From positions 1 to 5,142 of the forward strand of contig JADBKX010000146.1 in the NCBI GenBank assembly GCA_014894735.1: a stretch of 5,142 bases of DNA. The letters run 5' to 3'. A program made the position numbers and the translations under genes. Below the pieces are notes generated by a model. It did no database searches. It was given only the letters and a program-made list of their open reading frames with translations, and was not told the origin of the DNA. Of this stretch, positions 1 through 5,142 are shown piece after piece. Each line of letters starts with the position of its first letter. Within the stretch, counting starts at the first letter, position 1. The stretch comes from Candidatus Sediminicultor sextus. Its GTDB lineage: Bacteria; Atribacterota; Phoenicimicrobiia; Phoenicimicrobiales; Phoenicimicrobiaceae.

Positions 1-16
1 AAATAAGGAGAATAAA

Positions 17-292
17 ATGTCATCAAAAAAAACTTATAGCTACGAAGAAGCTAAATTTATCGGAGAAAAACTTGGAATAAAATGGAATAAATTTGATGTT
101 AAACAATTTAGAATGGGAATGGACGTTGAACTTGAGCATGGGAAGATTAATGAATTAACCAATGTAACAAATGATGATCCACTTTTAACTGGCAAAATTG
201 CACTTGCGCATCTTAATGAATTTCCTGATTATTATGATAGGCTAGAAAATATGGAAAACGAAGCTGAAAAATATTGGGATAATAAAGAATAA
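17..292 (+). CDS. DUF5661 family small protein of unknown function
   Basis: A complete 91-residue acidic protein with no signal peptide or membrane segment, so probably cytoplasmic. The start is supported by an AAGGAG ribosome binding site at 5-10, six bases before the ATG. The first part (residues 7-30, YSYEEAKFIGEKLGIKW) reads as a helix that opens the family. It is followed by the recognisable core: FRMGMDVELEHG near residues 31-42, NVTNDDPLLTGKIALAHLNE near 49-68, then FPDYYDRLENME. From memory this core matches the DUF5661 family, which has no known function. The pattern of Asp, Glu and His residues (DVELEH, NDDP, AHLNE) could be structural or metal-binding, but that is inference. The gene faces the ABC exporter operon tail to tail, so the two are not co-transcribed. 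Its promoter lies outside the window. No GC-rich terminator hairpin follows the TAA stop directly. Confidence 0.87.
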   Translation: MSSKKTYSYEEAKFIGEKLGIKWNKFDVKQFRMGMDVELEHGKINELTNVTNDDPLLTGKIALAHLNEFPDYYDRLENMENEAEKYWDNKE

Positions 293-328
293 ATAAAATT
301 ATTTTGAGAAAATTAAGAAGGGTAATAC

Positions 329-405
329 GGGGTCAGTTCTTGCAGTAATCATCTTAATCAAGAGCAAAAAGCAGCCTCCAGCCAATATCAAAAGTTGCTG
401 ACCCC
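329..405. repeat. Imperfect inverted repeat, possible MITE/REP-like element
   Basis: GGGGTCAG at 329-336 is the exact reverse complement of CTGACCCC at 398-405, with 61 bases between them. Read on the minus strand, a second imperfect pairing (TTTTG near the left arm with CAAGA near the right arm) lies just inside, so the unit can fold as a long imperfect hairpin. A further pair, AAAAAGC at 366-372 and GCTTTTT at 414-420, crosses the right boundary. It sits in the gap between two converging genes, a usual landing place for small non-autonomous elements. I recall GGGGTCAG/CTGACCCC ends next to Y1-type (IS200-like, REP-associated) transposase genes, but no transposase is present here and this cannot be confirmed from one copy. 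The loop is too long for a convincing intrinsic terminator, although it could contribute to ending both transcripts. Confidence 0.45.
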
Positions 406-419
406 TTTCTCTTGCTTTT

Positions 420-2306
420 TTAACTAGCTTTTTCTTTAAGGTTTAATCCAACGAATTGGCTATTATACAGATCAGCATAAAATCCATTCTGCTTTAGTAA
501 TTCTTTGTGGGTTCCTTTTTCAACAATACTTCCTTCATTCATCACCAAAATTAAATCTGCATCCCGAATAGTAGATAGGCGGTGAGCAATCACAAAACTG
601 GTTTTCCCTTCCATAAGGGCAAGCATAGCCTTTTGAATATGAATTTCTGTTCTGGTATCAACACTACTTGTCGCTTCATCGAGAATCAATATGGTCGGAT
701 CTGCCAAAATAGCCCGGGCAATGGTCAGTAATTGTTTTTGACCTTGAGAGAGATTATTGGCTTCTTCATTTATAATAGTATCATAGCCATCCGGAAGTGT
801 TCTGATAAAGTGATCAGCATAAGCCATTTTTGCTGCTAGAATAATTTCCTTTTCCGTAGCATTTTCTCGACCATAGGCGATATTCTCTTTAATACTTCCC
901 TTGAATAACCAGGTGTCTTGAAGGACCATTCCAAAAAGACTTCTCAATTCACCACGTTTCATATCACGGATATCTATTCCGTCAAAGGTTATTTTCCCGT
1001 CATTAATTTCATAAAAACGCATAAGTAAATTAACCAATGTTGTTTTTCCAGCTCCGGTAGGACCTACAATGGCAATGGTTTGACCTTTTTTAACATCAAT
1101 ATTCATATCTTTTATGAGTATTTTTTCTGTATTGTATCCAAATTTAATATGCTCAAGCTTTATATTACCTTTGGCTTTATCTAAATGAATCATATCTTTT
1201 TTATCCGGTATTTGCTCAGATTCATCAAGAACTTCAAAGACACGCTCAGCAGCCGCAATGGTTGATTGAATAATATTGGCAATGTTAGCTGTTTGAACGA
1301 TCGGTTGGGTAAATTGCCTGGAATATTGAATAAATGCTTGAACATTACCAATGGTGATAGTTCCTCTAGCAACAGAAATTCCACCCAGAATGACAATAAA
1401 GACATAGCCAAGATTACCAATGGCTATCATCAAGGGCATAATGATTCCCGATATGAATTGAGCTTTCCATCCGGCATCATAGAGTTGATCATTCACTTTA
1501 TTGAATTTATCGATGGATTGCTTTTCATAATTAAAGACTTTGACTATTTTGTGGCCGGTGTACATTTCTTCCACGTGGCCATTTAATTGACCTAAAAGTT
1601 TTTGTTGTCTGGCAAAGAATTTTTGTGATTGCCTGGCAATAACTTTAGTAACCAAAAAACTTAAAGGTAAAGTAACGAAAGTAATTAAAGTTAACAGTGG
1701 GCTAATGGTTAGCATCATAACCACAATTCCGACCAGGGTTACTACGGCAGTAATTAATTGGGTAATACTTTGTTGAAGAGTGCTGCTGACGGTATCAATA
1801 TCGTTGGTCACCCGACTGAGTATTTCTCCATGGGTTCTTCCATCAAAATATTTTAAAGGCAATCGTGACAATTTAGAGTTAATATCTTTTCTCATATCGT
1901 AAACGGTTTTTTGGGCAATACCGACCATAATATATTGTTGAATATAGGTAAAAATAGCACTGATGACATATAACCCGATTAAGATGAAAATAATATTTAA
2001 AATGTAGTTAAAATCAATGGCTGCATTAGGGACATTTCTCATTTTTAGGAGAAAACCTTCAAATAATTTGGTGGTTGCTCGTCCCATAACCTTTGGACTG
2101 ATAATACTGAAAAATGTGCTGGCTACAGCCGCCAGGAAAGTAATGATAAGCTTAACTCGGTGAGGTTTTAAATAATCGAGTAATCGTCTTAAGGTTCCTC
2201 TAAAATCTTTGGCTTTTTCTACCGGCATAGTCATACTTTGATGACTTCCGGGACCACGACCTAATCCCCTAATTGGCGTTCCTGGTTTTATATCTTTTTC
2301 ACTCAT
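420..2306 (-). CDS. ABC exporter half-transporter, catalytically intact subunit (LmrD/TM288/YfiC-like)
   Basis: A 628-residue type IV ABC exporter subunit, full length for the family. A Gly/Pro/Met-rich N-terminal tail (residues 8-29), common in this subfamily, precedes six predicted membrane helices near 51-72, 100-125, 180-200, 203-222, 283-306 and 320-345. The nucleotide-binding domain (about 380-620) has A-loop Tyr391, Walker A GPTGAGKTT (415-423), Q-loop Gln463, signature LSQGQ (519-523), Walker B ILILDE with Asp543 and catalytic Glu544, D-loop SSVD (547-550) and switch His575. Walker B and His are canonical; the signature is unusual, with Gln replacing the first Gly of LSGGQ. That is the pattern of the active partner in heterodimeric exporters, paired here with the upstream subunit. 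The expected role is ATP-driven export of drugs, lipids or other amphiphiles from the membrane; the substrate cannot be read from sequence. The ATG lies inside the ATGA overlap with the upstream gene. No strong intrinsic terminator follows its TAA stop. Confidence 0.97.
   Translation of the reverse strand: MSEKDIKPGTPIRGLGRGPGSHQSMTMPVEKAKDFRGTLRRLLDYLKPHRVKLIITFLAAVASTFFSIISPKVMGRATTKLFEGFLLKMRNVPNAAIDFNYILNIIFILIGLYVISAIFTYIQQYIMVGIAQKTVYDMRKDINSKLSRLPLKYFDGRTHGEILSRVTNDIDTVSSTLQQSITQLITAVVTLVGIVVMMLTISPLLTLITFVTLPLSFLVTKVIARQSQKFFARQQKLLGQLNGHVEEMYTGHKIVKVFNYEKQSIDKFNKVNDQLYDAGWKAQFISGIIMPLMIAIGNLGYVFIVILGGISVARGTITIGNVQAFIQYSRQFTQPIVQTANIANIIQSTIAAAERVFEVLDESEQIPDKKDMIHLDKAKGNIKLEHIKFGYNTEKILIKDMNIDVKKGQTIAIVGPTGAGKTTLVNLLMRFYEINDGKITFDGIDIRDMKRGELRSLFGMVLQDTWLFKGSIKENIAYGRENATEKEIILAAKMAYADHFIRTLPDGYDTIINEEANNLSQGQKQLLTIARAILADPTILILDEATSSVDTRTEIHIQKAMLALMEGKTSFVIAHRLSTIRDADLILVMNEGSIVEKGTHKELLKQNGFYADLYNSQFVGLNLKEKAS
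2303..2306 (-). other. ATGA stop/start overlap between the two ABC genes
   Basis: The TGA stop of the upstream ABC gene (2303-2305) overlaps the ATG of the downstream gene (2304-2306) in a four-base ATGA. This arrangement usually means translational coupling, which suits two proteins that must be made in equal amounts for a heterodimer. Confidence 0.95.
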
Positions 2307-4078
2307 ATTAATTCCTCTTCTGAGAGCTGTGAAGCCACGATTTCTCTATAGACTTTGCAGGTCCTGATTAAGTCCTGGTGTTTACCCATACCTACAATTT
2401 TACCCTCATCTAAAACAATAATTTGGTCTGCATTCATAACCGTGGTAACTCGTTGGGCAATAATTAAAACCGTATCGTTTTTTGTCTCTTTTTTAATCGC
2501 TACCCGTAATTTTGCCTCTGTTTTAAAATCAAGAGAGGAAAAACTATCATCAAAAATATAAATTTCAGGGTGTTTGGCCAAAGCCCTGGCAATAGCCAGT
2601 CGTTGTTTCTCTCCCCCTGATATATTGGTTCCACCTTGTGCAATTTGAGAATCGTAAACTTGTTCCATGGTAGAAATAAATTCTGATGCTTGAGCAATTT
2701 CGGCTGCTCTGATAATTTCATCGCGAGATAAATTATTGTTTCCAAAACTAATGTTTTCTGCAATAGTTCCCGTAAAAAGAACAGCTTTTTGAGGAACTAA
2801 TCCAATCTTGGTACGTAATTTTTCTTGAGTTAATTCTCGTATATCGACACCATCGACTAAAATACGTCCTGATGTTACATCATAGAATCTCGGTATAAGA
2901 TTTATTAATGTTGATTTCCCAGAACCTGTGCTTCCGATAATTGCGGTCAATTCACCGGGATTGCTCCTAAAGGAAATTTTTTTAATAGCTGGTTCTTCCG
3001 CACCTTGATAACAGAAGCTAACCTCATCAAATTCAAGATAACCTCTTTTGTCTTTTTCTGATATAATGCCTTCTGATTTAATGCCATTTTCCATCTCTGA
3101 TTTGCTCTCTTTTGGTATCATTGGATCCTTGATTTTCGGCTCGACATCTAAAACTTCATTAATTCGAATAGCTGATACTGATGCTCGAGGTACCATGATA
3201 AACATCATTGAAACCATAATTAAAGAAAACATAATCTGTGATGCATATTGAATAAAGGCCATCAAATCCCCTACTTGCATACCACCGTTGTTAATTCGTA
3301 TACTTCCGAACCAAATAATAGCTACAATTGTCAAATTAAGAATCAACATCATTAAAGGTATCAAAATAGCCATCAGTAGGTTGACTTTTTTCGCTGTTTC
3401 TGTTAAATCAAGATTGGCTTTATGAAATTTTTTCTTTTCGTAAACTTCCCGATTAAATGCCCGAATAACCCGTATGCCAGTCAAATATTCTCGAAGAACC
3501 AGATTAAGCTTGTCTAATTTAATTTGCATTGATTTAAAAAGAGACATACCTTTTTTTGCGATTAAAAGAATGGCAATGGTTAAAATCGGTAAAATAACCA
3601 CAAGAACCAATGATAATTCAGCATCTTTTAAAACTGCCATAATAATACCGCCGATAAAAAGCAGCGGTGCTCTTAAGAACATTCTAAGCATGGTTACTGC
3701 CAATTGCTGAATTTGGGTAATATCGTTGGTTGTTCTGACTATAAGAGAGGCCGTCCCTTTTTCATCAAATTCTTCCAAAGAAAAACTTTCTACTTTGGTA
3801 AATACTTTTGTCCGAAGATCTCTTCCGAATCCGGTCGCTGCTTTAGCTGCCAGGTAGCTTCCAAAAATGGAGCTAATCATAGCAATGACAGCAATCAGAA
3901 TCATCCATCCCCCAATTCTTATAATATAATTGACATCCCCATTGACCACCCCTGTATCCACAATATCTGACATAAGTGTAGGTAAATATAATTCCGAAAG
4001 TGATTGTAAAAAAACAAAAACTATCACCCCTATTATCGATAACCAATAGGGTTTCAGGTTTTTTAGTAATTTGATCAT
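2303..4078 (-). CDS. ABC exporter half-transporter, degenerate-site subunit (LmrC/TM287/YfiB-like)
   Basis: A 591-residue ABC exporter subunit with six predicted membrane helices near residues 12-34, 52-74, 133-150, 155-174, 235-258 and 273-296, then a charged linker (312-346) that seems somewhat longer than usual. The nucleotide-binding domain (about 347-585) has A-loop Tyr357, Walker A GSTGSGKST (382-390), Q-loop Gln430, signature ISGGE (486-490), Walker B IYIFD ending at Asp510 and D-loop SSLD (514-517). Two catalytic positions are changed: Asp511 replaces the Walker B Glu and Gln542 replaces the switch His. These are hallmarks of the subunit that carries the degenerate, poorly hydrolysing ATP site in heterodimeric exporters, so I see them as normal for the class and not as damage. 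AGGAG at 4089-4093, ten bases before the ATG, supports the start. It is the first gene of the exporter pair and lies 117 bases after the B3/4-domain gene on the same strand. Confidence 0.97.
   Translation of the reverse strand: MIKLLKNLKPYWLSIIGVIVFVFLQSLSELYLPTLMSDIVDTGVVNGDVNYIIRIGGWMILIAVIAMISSIFGSYLAAKAATGFGRDLRTKVFTKVESFSLEEFDEKGTASLIVRTTNDITQIQQLAVTMLRMFLRAPLLFIGGIIMAVLKDAELSLVLVVILPILTIAILLIAKKGMSLFKSMQIKLDKLNLVLREYLTGIRVIRAFNREVYEKKKFHKANLDLTETAKKVNLLMAILIPLMMLILNLTIVAIIWFGSIRINNGGMQVGDLMAFIQYASQIMFSLIMVSMMFIMVPRASVSAIRINEVLDVEPKIKDPMIPKESKSEMENGIKSEGIISEKDKRGYLEFDEVSFCYQGAEEPAIKKISFRSNPGELTAIIGSTGSGKSTLINLIPRFYDVTSGRILVDGVDIRELTQEKLRTKIGLVPQKAVLFTGTIAENISFGNNNLSRDEIIRAAEIAQASEFISTMEQVYDSQIAQGGTNISGGEKQRLAIARALAKHPEIYIFDDSFSSLDFKTEAKLRVAIKKETKNDTVLIIAQRVTTVMNADQIIVLDEGKIVGMGKHQDLIRTCKVYREIVASQLSEEELI
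2313..2318 (-). promoter_or_regulatory. Ribosome binding site for the downstream ABC gene
   Basis: AGAGGA lies six bases upstream of the ATG at 2306, inside the last codons of the preceding ABC gene. It fixes the start of the downstream subunit and supports the overlapping, coupled arrangement. Confidence 0.8.
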
Positions 4079-4195
4079 TACAAATCTGCTCCTGTTTATG
4101 GAAAATGGGAGTCTATAAAGGAGTATAAACTTTTATTATTTTAGGTATTTCATTTTATCATTTACTTTGAATCTTAAGAAATTAATTAAACTACT
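4079..4195 (-). other. AT-rich gap upstream of the exporter operon
   Basis: This 117-base gap separates the B3/4 gene stop from the first ABC gene. It contains no ORF of note and no stable hairpin followed by a T run, so read-through from the B3/4 gene is possible. The only promoter candidate on the minus strand is a TATACT box at 4122-4127 with no good -35 hexamer at 17 bases. The exporter may therefore have a weak, activator-dependent promoter or depend on upstream transcription. Confidence 0.5.
4108..4130. repeat. Tandem 12-base repeat, possible operator
   Basis: On the plus strand GGAGTCTATAAA (4108-4119) is followed at once by GGAGTATAAAC (4120-4130), an imperfect tandem copy with one base missing. 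On the minus strand each copy holds a -10-like box (TATAGA at 4112-4117 and TATACT at 4122-4127) flanked by ACTCC. Its place just upstream of the exporter ribosome binding site would suit a regulator or overlapping promoters, but a chance AT-rich duplication is also possible. Confidence 0.4.
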
Positions 4196-4894
4196 TCATA
4201 TTTCCATTTCTTGGTGATTTATATCGATGAAGCTTTTTTTAATCTGACAGTTAAAATATCTTTTAAGCAATATCTCCAATTCTTCCGCTGCTTTCATCAC
4301 CCGTTCTTTGTTGGTCTGGAATCCATCGATGGGAAAAAAGATATTTTTTGAATTTTCATCAATCTTACCAATATTTGATTGTCTCCAAATCCATCTTCTG
4401 GTTCTAATTCTTTTAGAATCAGCGTAGACTAATTCTCCACTATCCAAAACTTCCACTAACTCTTCTCCCAGAGGGGTAAAGGTATCTCCCTTCCTGGAAA
4501 ACCTTATCGCAATTTCTCCTTCCAAGGCATCCAGATCATGGGCTCCCATGGGTAGTATGTACTTTAAAGAAATACGGTTTACCAAATCTACTACAGGATT
4601 TATAGAAGGCAAAATATTCCCCTTGGAGACTCTTTTTACCATTGCTTCAACTGAACTCATAAATTTATTGGGATTCAAGTTTAACTGATTAAAAGCATCT
4701 CTATAGGGTATGATCCCTTGATATTCTTTTAAGTTTACACCTTTAAAATTATTCTCCACTTGGCTCATTTCATTTTTCATCAGATCATATATTTCTGGAA
4801 TATGTTGCTGATTATTAATCTGATTTCCTACTACCACACCAAAATATAAATCTGTTAATTTTTCAAATACTTCTTGATAAACTTTAAATCTCAC
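4196..4894 (-). CDS. Solo B3/4-domain protein (PheRS beta-subunit editing-domain homologue, COG3382 type)
   Basis: A 232-residue soluble protein that I recognise as a free-standing B3/4 domain, the fold that in the phenylalanyl-tRNA synthetase beta subunit hydrolyses Tyr mischarged on tRNA-Phe. Family landmarks are SSVEAMVKRV (80-89), INPVVDLVNRISLKY followed by LPMGAHDLDAL (98-124), GDTFTPLG (136-143) and GELVYADSKRIRTRRWIWRQ (153-172), then a C-terminal helix (about 198-214). No synthetase catalytic, anticodon-binding or B5 domain is attached, and the length is normal for solo members. Their function is not settled; editing in trans or nucleic-acid/aminoacyl binding is inference. The start is GTG at 4892-4894, backed by AGGGGAG six bases upstream, and no better in-frame ATG precedes the conserved region. 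It lies downstream of a strong promoter and an intrinsic terminator, so its expression is probably set by read-through. The exporter genes follow on the same strand after 117 bases. Confidence 0.92.
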   Translation of the reverse strand: MRFKVYQEVFEKLTDLYFGVVVGNQINNQQHIPEIYDLMKNEMSQVENNFKGVNLKEYQGIIPYRDAFNQLNLNPNKFMSSVEAMVKRVSKGNILPSINPVVDLVNRISLKYILPMGAHDLDALEGEIAIRFSRKGDTFTPLGEELVEVLDSGELVYADSKRIRTRRWIWRQSNIGKIDENSKNIFFPIDGFQTNKERVMKAAEELEILLKRYFNCQIKKSFIDINHQEMEI

Positions 4895-4900
4895 GGTTCA

Positions 4901-4907
4901 CTCCCCT
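4901..4907 (-). promoter_or_regulatory. Ribosome binding site deciding the GTG start of the B3/4 gene
   Basis: AGGGGAG sits six bases before the GTG at 4894. Its strength and spacing make this GTG the best start; the next in-frame ATG would be internal to the conserved domain. Confidence 0.85.
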
Positions 4908-4995
4908 AGAATACTTTTCTTTAAAAAAATCCCCAAACCATGCCTTTTTATATTATCTATTATTCCAATTAGTTTATTCCCTGATTGATCTCTTT

Positions 4996-5031
4996 AAAAT
5001 AAAAAGTCTCCTTTAAAAGGAGACTTTTTAT
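4996..5031 (-). terminator. Strong intrinsic terminator within the leader of the B3/4 gene
   Basis: AAAAAGTCTCC at 5001-5011 pairs exactly with GGAGACTTTTT at 5019-5029 across a short TTTAAAA loop region, and A-T pairs extend the stem by one or two bases on each side. In the minus direction the GC-rich part is followed by TTTTTATTTT, nine T in ten, which makes it a strong terminator for that strand. In the plus direction only five T follow, and no plus-strand gene runs into it, so minus is the likely working orientation. It stands between the promoter and the B3/4 gene, so most transcripts should stop here unless read-through is allowed. Confidence 0.88.
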
Positions 5032-5032
5032 C

Positions 5033-5048
5033 GACCGGCATCCCGATC
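5033..5048 (-). other. Small GC-rich hairpin next to the terminator
   Basis: On the minus strand GATCGG, a GATG loop, then CCGGTC form a six-pair stem with one G-U pair. It ends two bases before the terminator stem begins, an arrangement that allows stacking with the terminator or recognition by a ligand or protein. It is the most GC-rich spot in an otherwise AT-rich leader. Confidence 0.6.
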
Positions 5049-5076
5049 TAAATTAACAAGCTTATCTTATCATTTT

Positions 5077-5104
5077 ATTATAACCCAGAGGAATGATTTG
5101 TCAA
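5077..5104 (-). promoter_or_regulatory. Near-consensus SigA/sigma-70 promoter
   Basis: On the minus strand a perfect TTGACA -35 box (5099-5104) and a perfect TATAAT -10 box (5077-5082) are separated by 16 bases, one short of optimal. The predicted start is near 5070, giving a leader of about 176 nt before the GTG of the B3/4 gene. This is the clearest promoter in the window and should be strong and constitutive, so control is probably applied at the downstream terminator. Confidence 0.82.
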
Positions 5105-5142
5105 TAGCTTTAAAACTCTTTTTTCTTGAAGTGTGACAAAGA

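Larger units (their letters stand above)
4996..5070 (-). ncRNA. Predicted short leader RNA or small RNA ending at the terminator
   Basis: If transcription starts about seven bases after the -10 box (near 5070) and ends at the terminator, it yields an RNA of roughly 75 nt with two adjacent stem-loops. It could be the attenuated leader of the B3/4 gene or an independent small RNA. I do not recognise the family. The 5' end is estimated from promoter spacing, not observed. Confidence 0.5.
4895..5142 (-). other. Upstream regulatory region of the B3/4 gene
   Basis: This 248-base stretch has no convincing protein-coding gene. From the right it holds about 38 bases of AT-rich sequence up to the window edge, a strong minus-strand promoter, a leader with two hairpins ending in a terminator, and about 95 bases of AT-rich untranslated leader before the ribosome binding site. 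I looked for a T-box (no AGGGTGGNACCGCG-like element) and saw no familiar riboswitch core. Confidence 0.7.

Noticed and set aside
293..330. AAATAA/TTATTT palindrome just after the DUF5661 gene as a terminator
   Set aside because: The stem is only A-T pairs with a two-base loop and no following T run, so it would not be a stable intrinsic terminator.
329..420. Intrinsic terminator for the exporter operon or the DUF5661 gene formed by the GGGGTCAG repeat
   Set aside because: The loop between the perfect arms is 61 bases and no clean T tract follows on the minus strand, so it does not meet the usual pattern, though a minor role cannot be excluded.
1266..1586. Plus-strand open frame of 106 codons inside the downstream ABC gene
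   Set aside because: It lies antisense to the membrane domain of a full-length conserved exporter, has low-complexity composition, and shows no ribosome binding site or recognisable domain.
2453..2548. Walker B Glu to Asp and switch His to Gln as signs of a decaying gene
   Set aside because: The reading frame is full length and every other motif is intact. These changes are characteristic of the degenerate-site partner in heterodimeric exporters, so the gene is not a pseudogene.
2500..2763. Minus-strand open frame of 87 codons in another frame of the upstream ABC gene
   Set aside because: It overlaps the conserved nucleotide-binding domain in the wrong frame, and its translation matches nothing I recognise.
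3474..3970. Two plus-strand open frames of 78 and 88 codons antisense to the upstream ABC gene
   Set aside because: Both are shadows of the membrane-domain coding sequence without supporting start signals or family motifs.
4924..4952. Short frame MVWGFF with two Phe codons, shortly before the B3/4 gene
   Set aside because: It has only AAGG one base before the ATG, far too close for initiation, and it lies after the terminator, where no competing hairpin is visible.
4895..5070. T-box riboswitch in the leader of the tRNA synthetase-related B3/4 gene
   Set aside because: The leader before the terminator is only about 75 nt, and neither the conserved T-box sequence nor a stem I specifier domain can be seen.
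1..5142. CRISPR array, tRNA or rRNA genes, defence genes
   Set aside because: No regularly spaced repeats, no tRNA cloverleaf, no rRNA segments and no recognisable defence domains were seen on either strand.

Overview
The window looks like a stretch of chromosome from a low-GC Gram-positive bacterium, most likely a clostridium-like Firmicute. The reasons are AT-rich coding DNA, strong AGGAG-type ribosome binding sites, a near-consensus SigA-type promoter (TTGACA/TATAAT) and a heterodimeric ABC exporter of the LmrCD/TM287-288 type. TGA serves as a stop codon for two genes and TGG encodes Trp, so the standard code applies and Mycoplasma-type recoding is excluded. Assignment below phylum is not possible from this sequence alone.

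Layout: a small plus-strand gene of the DUF5661 type (17-292) converges on a minus-strand block. The roughly 127-base convergent gap (293-419) holds an imperfect inverted repeat with GGGGTCAG/CTGACCCC ends that looks like a small non-autonomous element. On the minus strand, in transcription order, come: a strong promoter (5077-5104); a short leader RNA with a small hairpin and a strong intrinsic terminator (about 4990-5070); a GTG-started solo B3/4-domain protein (4196-4894); a 117-base AT-rich gap with a tandem 12-base repeat (4108-4130); and two ABC exporter half-transporters (2303-4078 and 420-2306) joined by an ATGA stop/start overlap.

The two ABC proteins should form one heterodimeric exporter. 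The first subunit has Asp in place of the catalytic Walker B Glu and Gln in place of the switch His. The second has intact Walker B and His but a variant LSQGQ signature. These substitutions all fall in the same composite ATP site, giving one degenerate and one hydrolytic site. The B3/4 gene is related to the editing module of phenylalanyl-tRNA synthetase; its link to the exporter, if any, is unclear.

The most interesting non-coding feature is the promoter, hairpin and terminator cassette upstream of the B3/4 gene. It could be an attenuating leader or a roughly 75-nt small RNA. I do not see clear evidence of a wholly new multi-gene system in this window.
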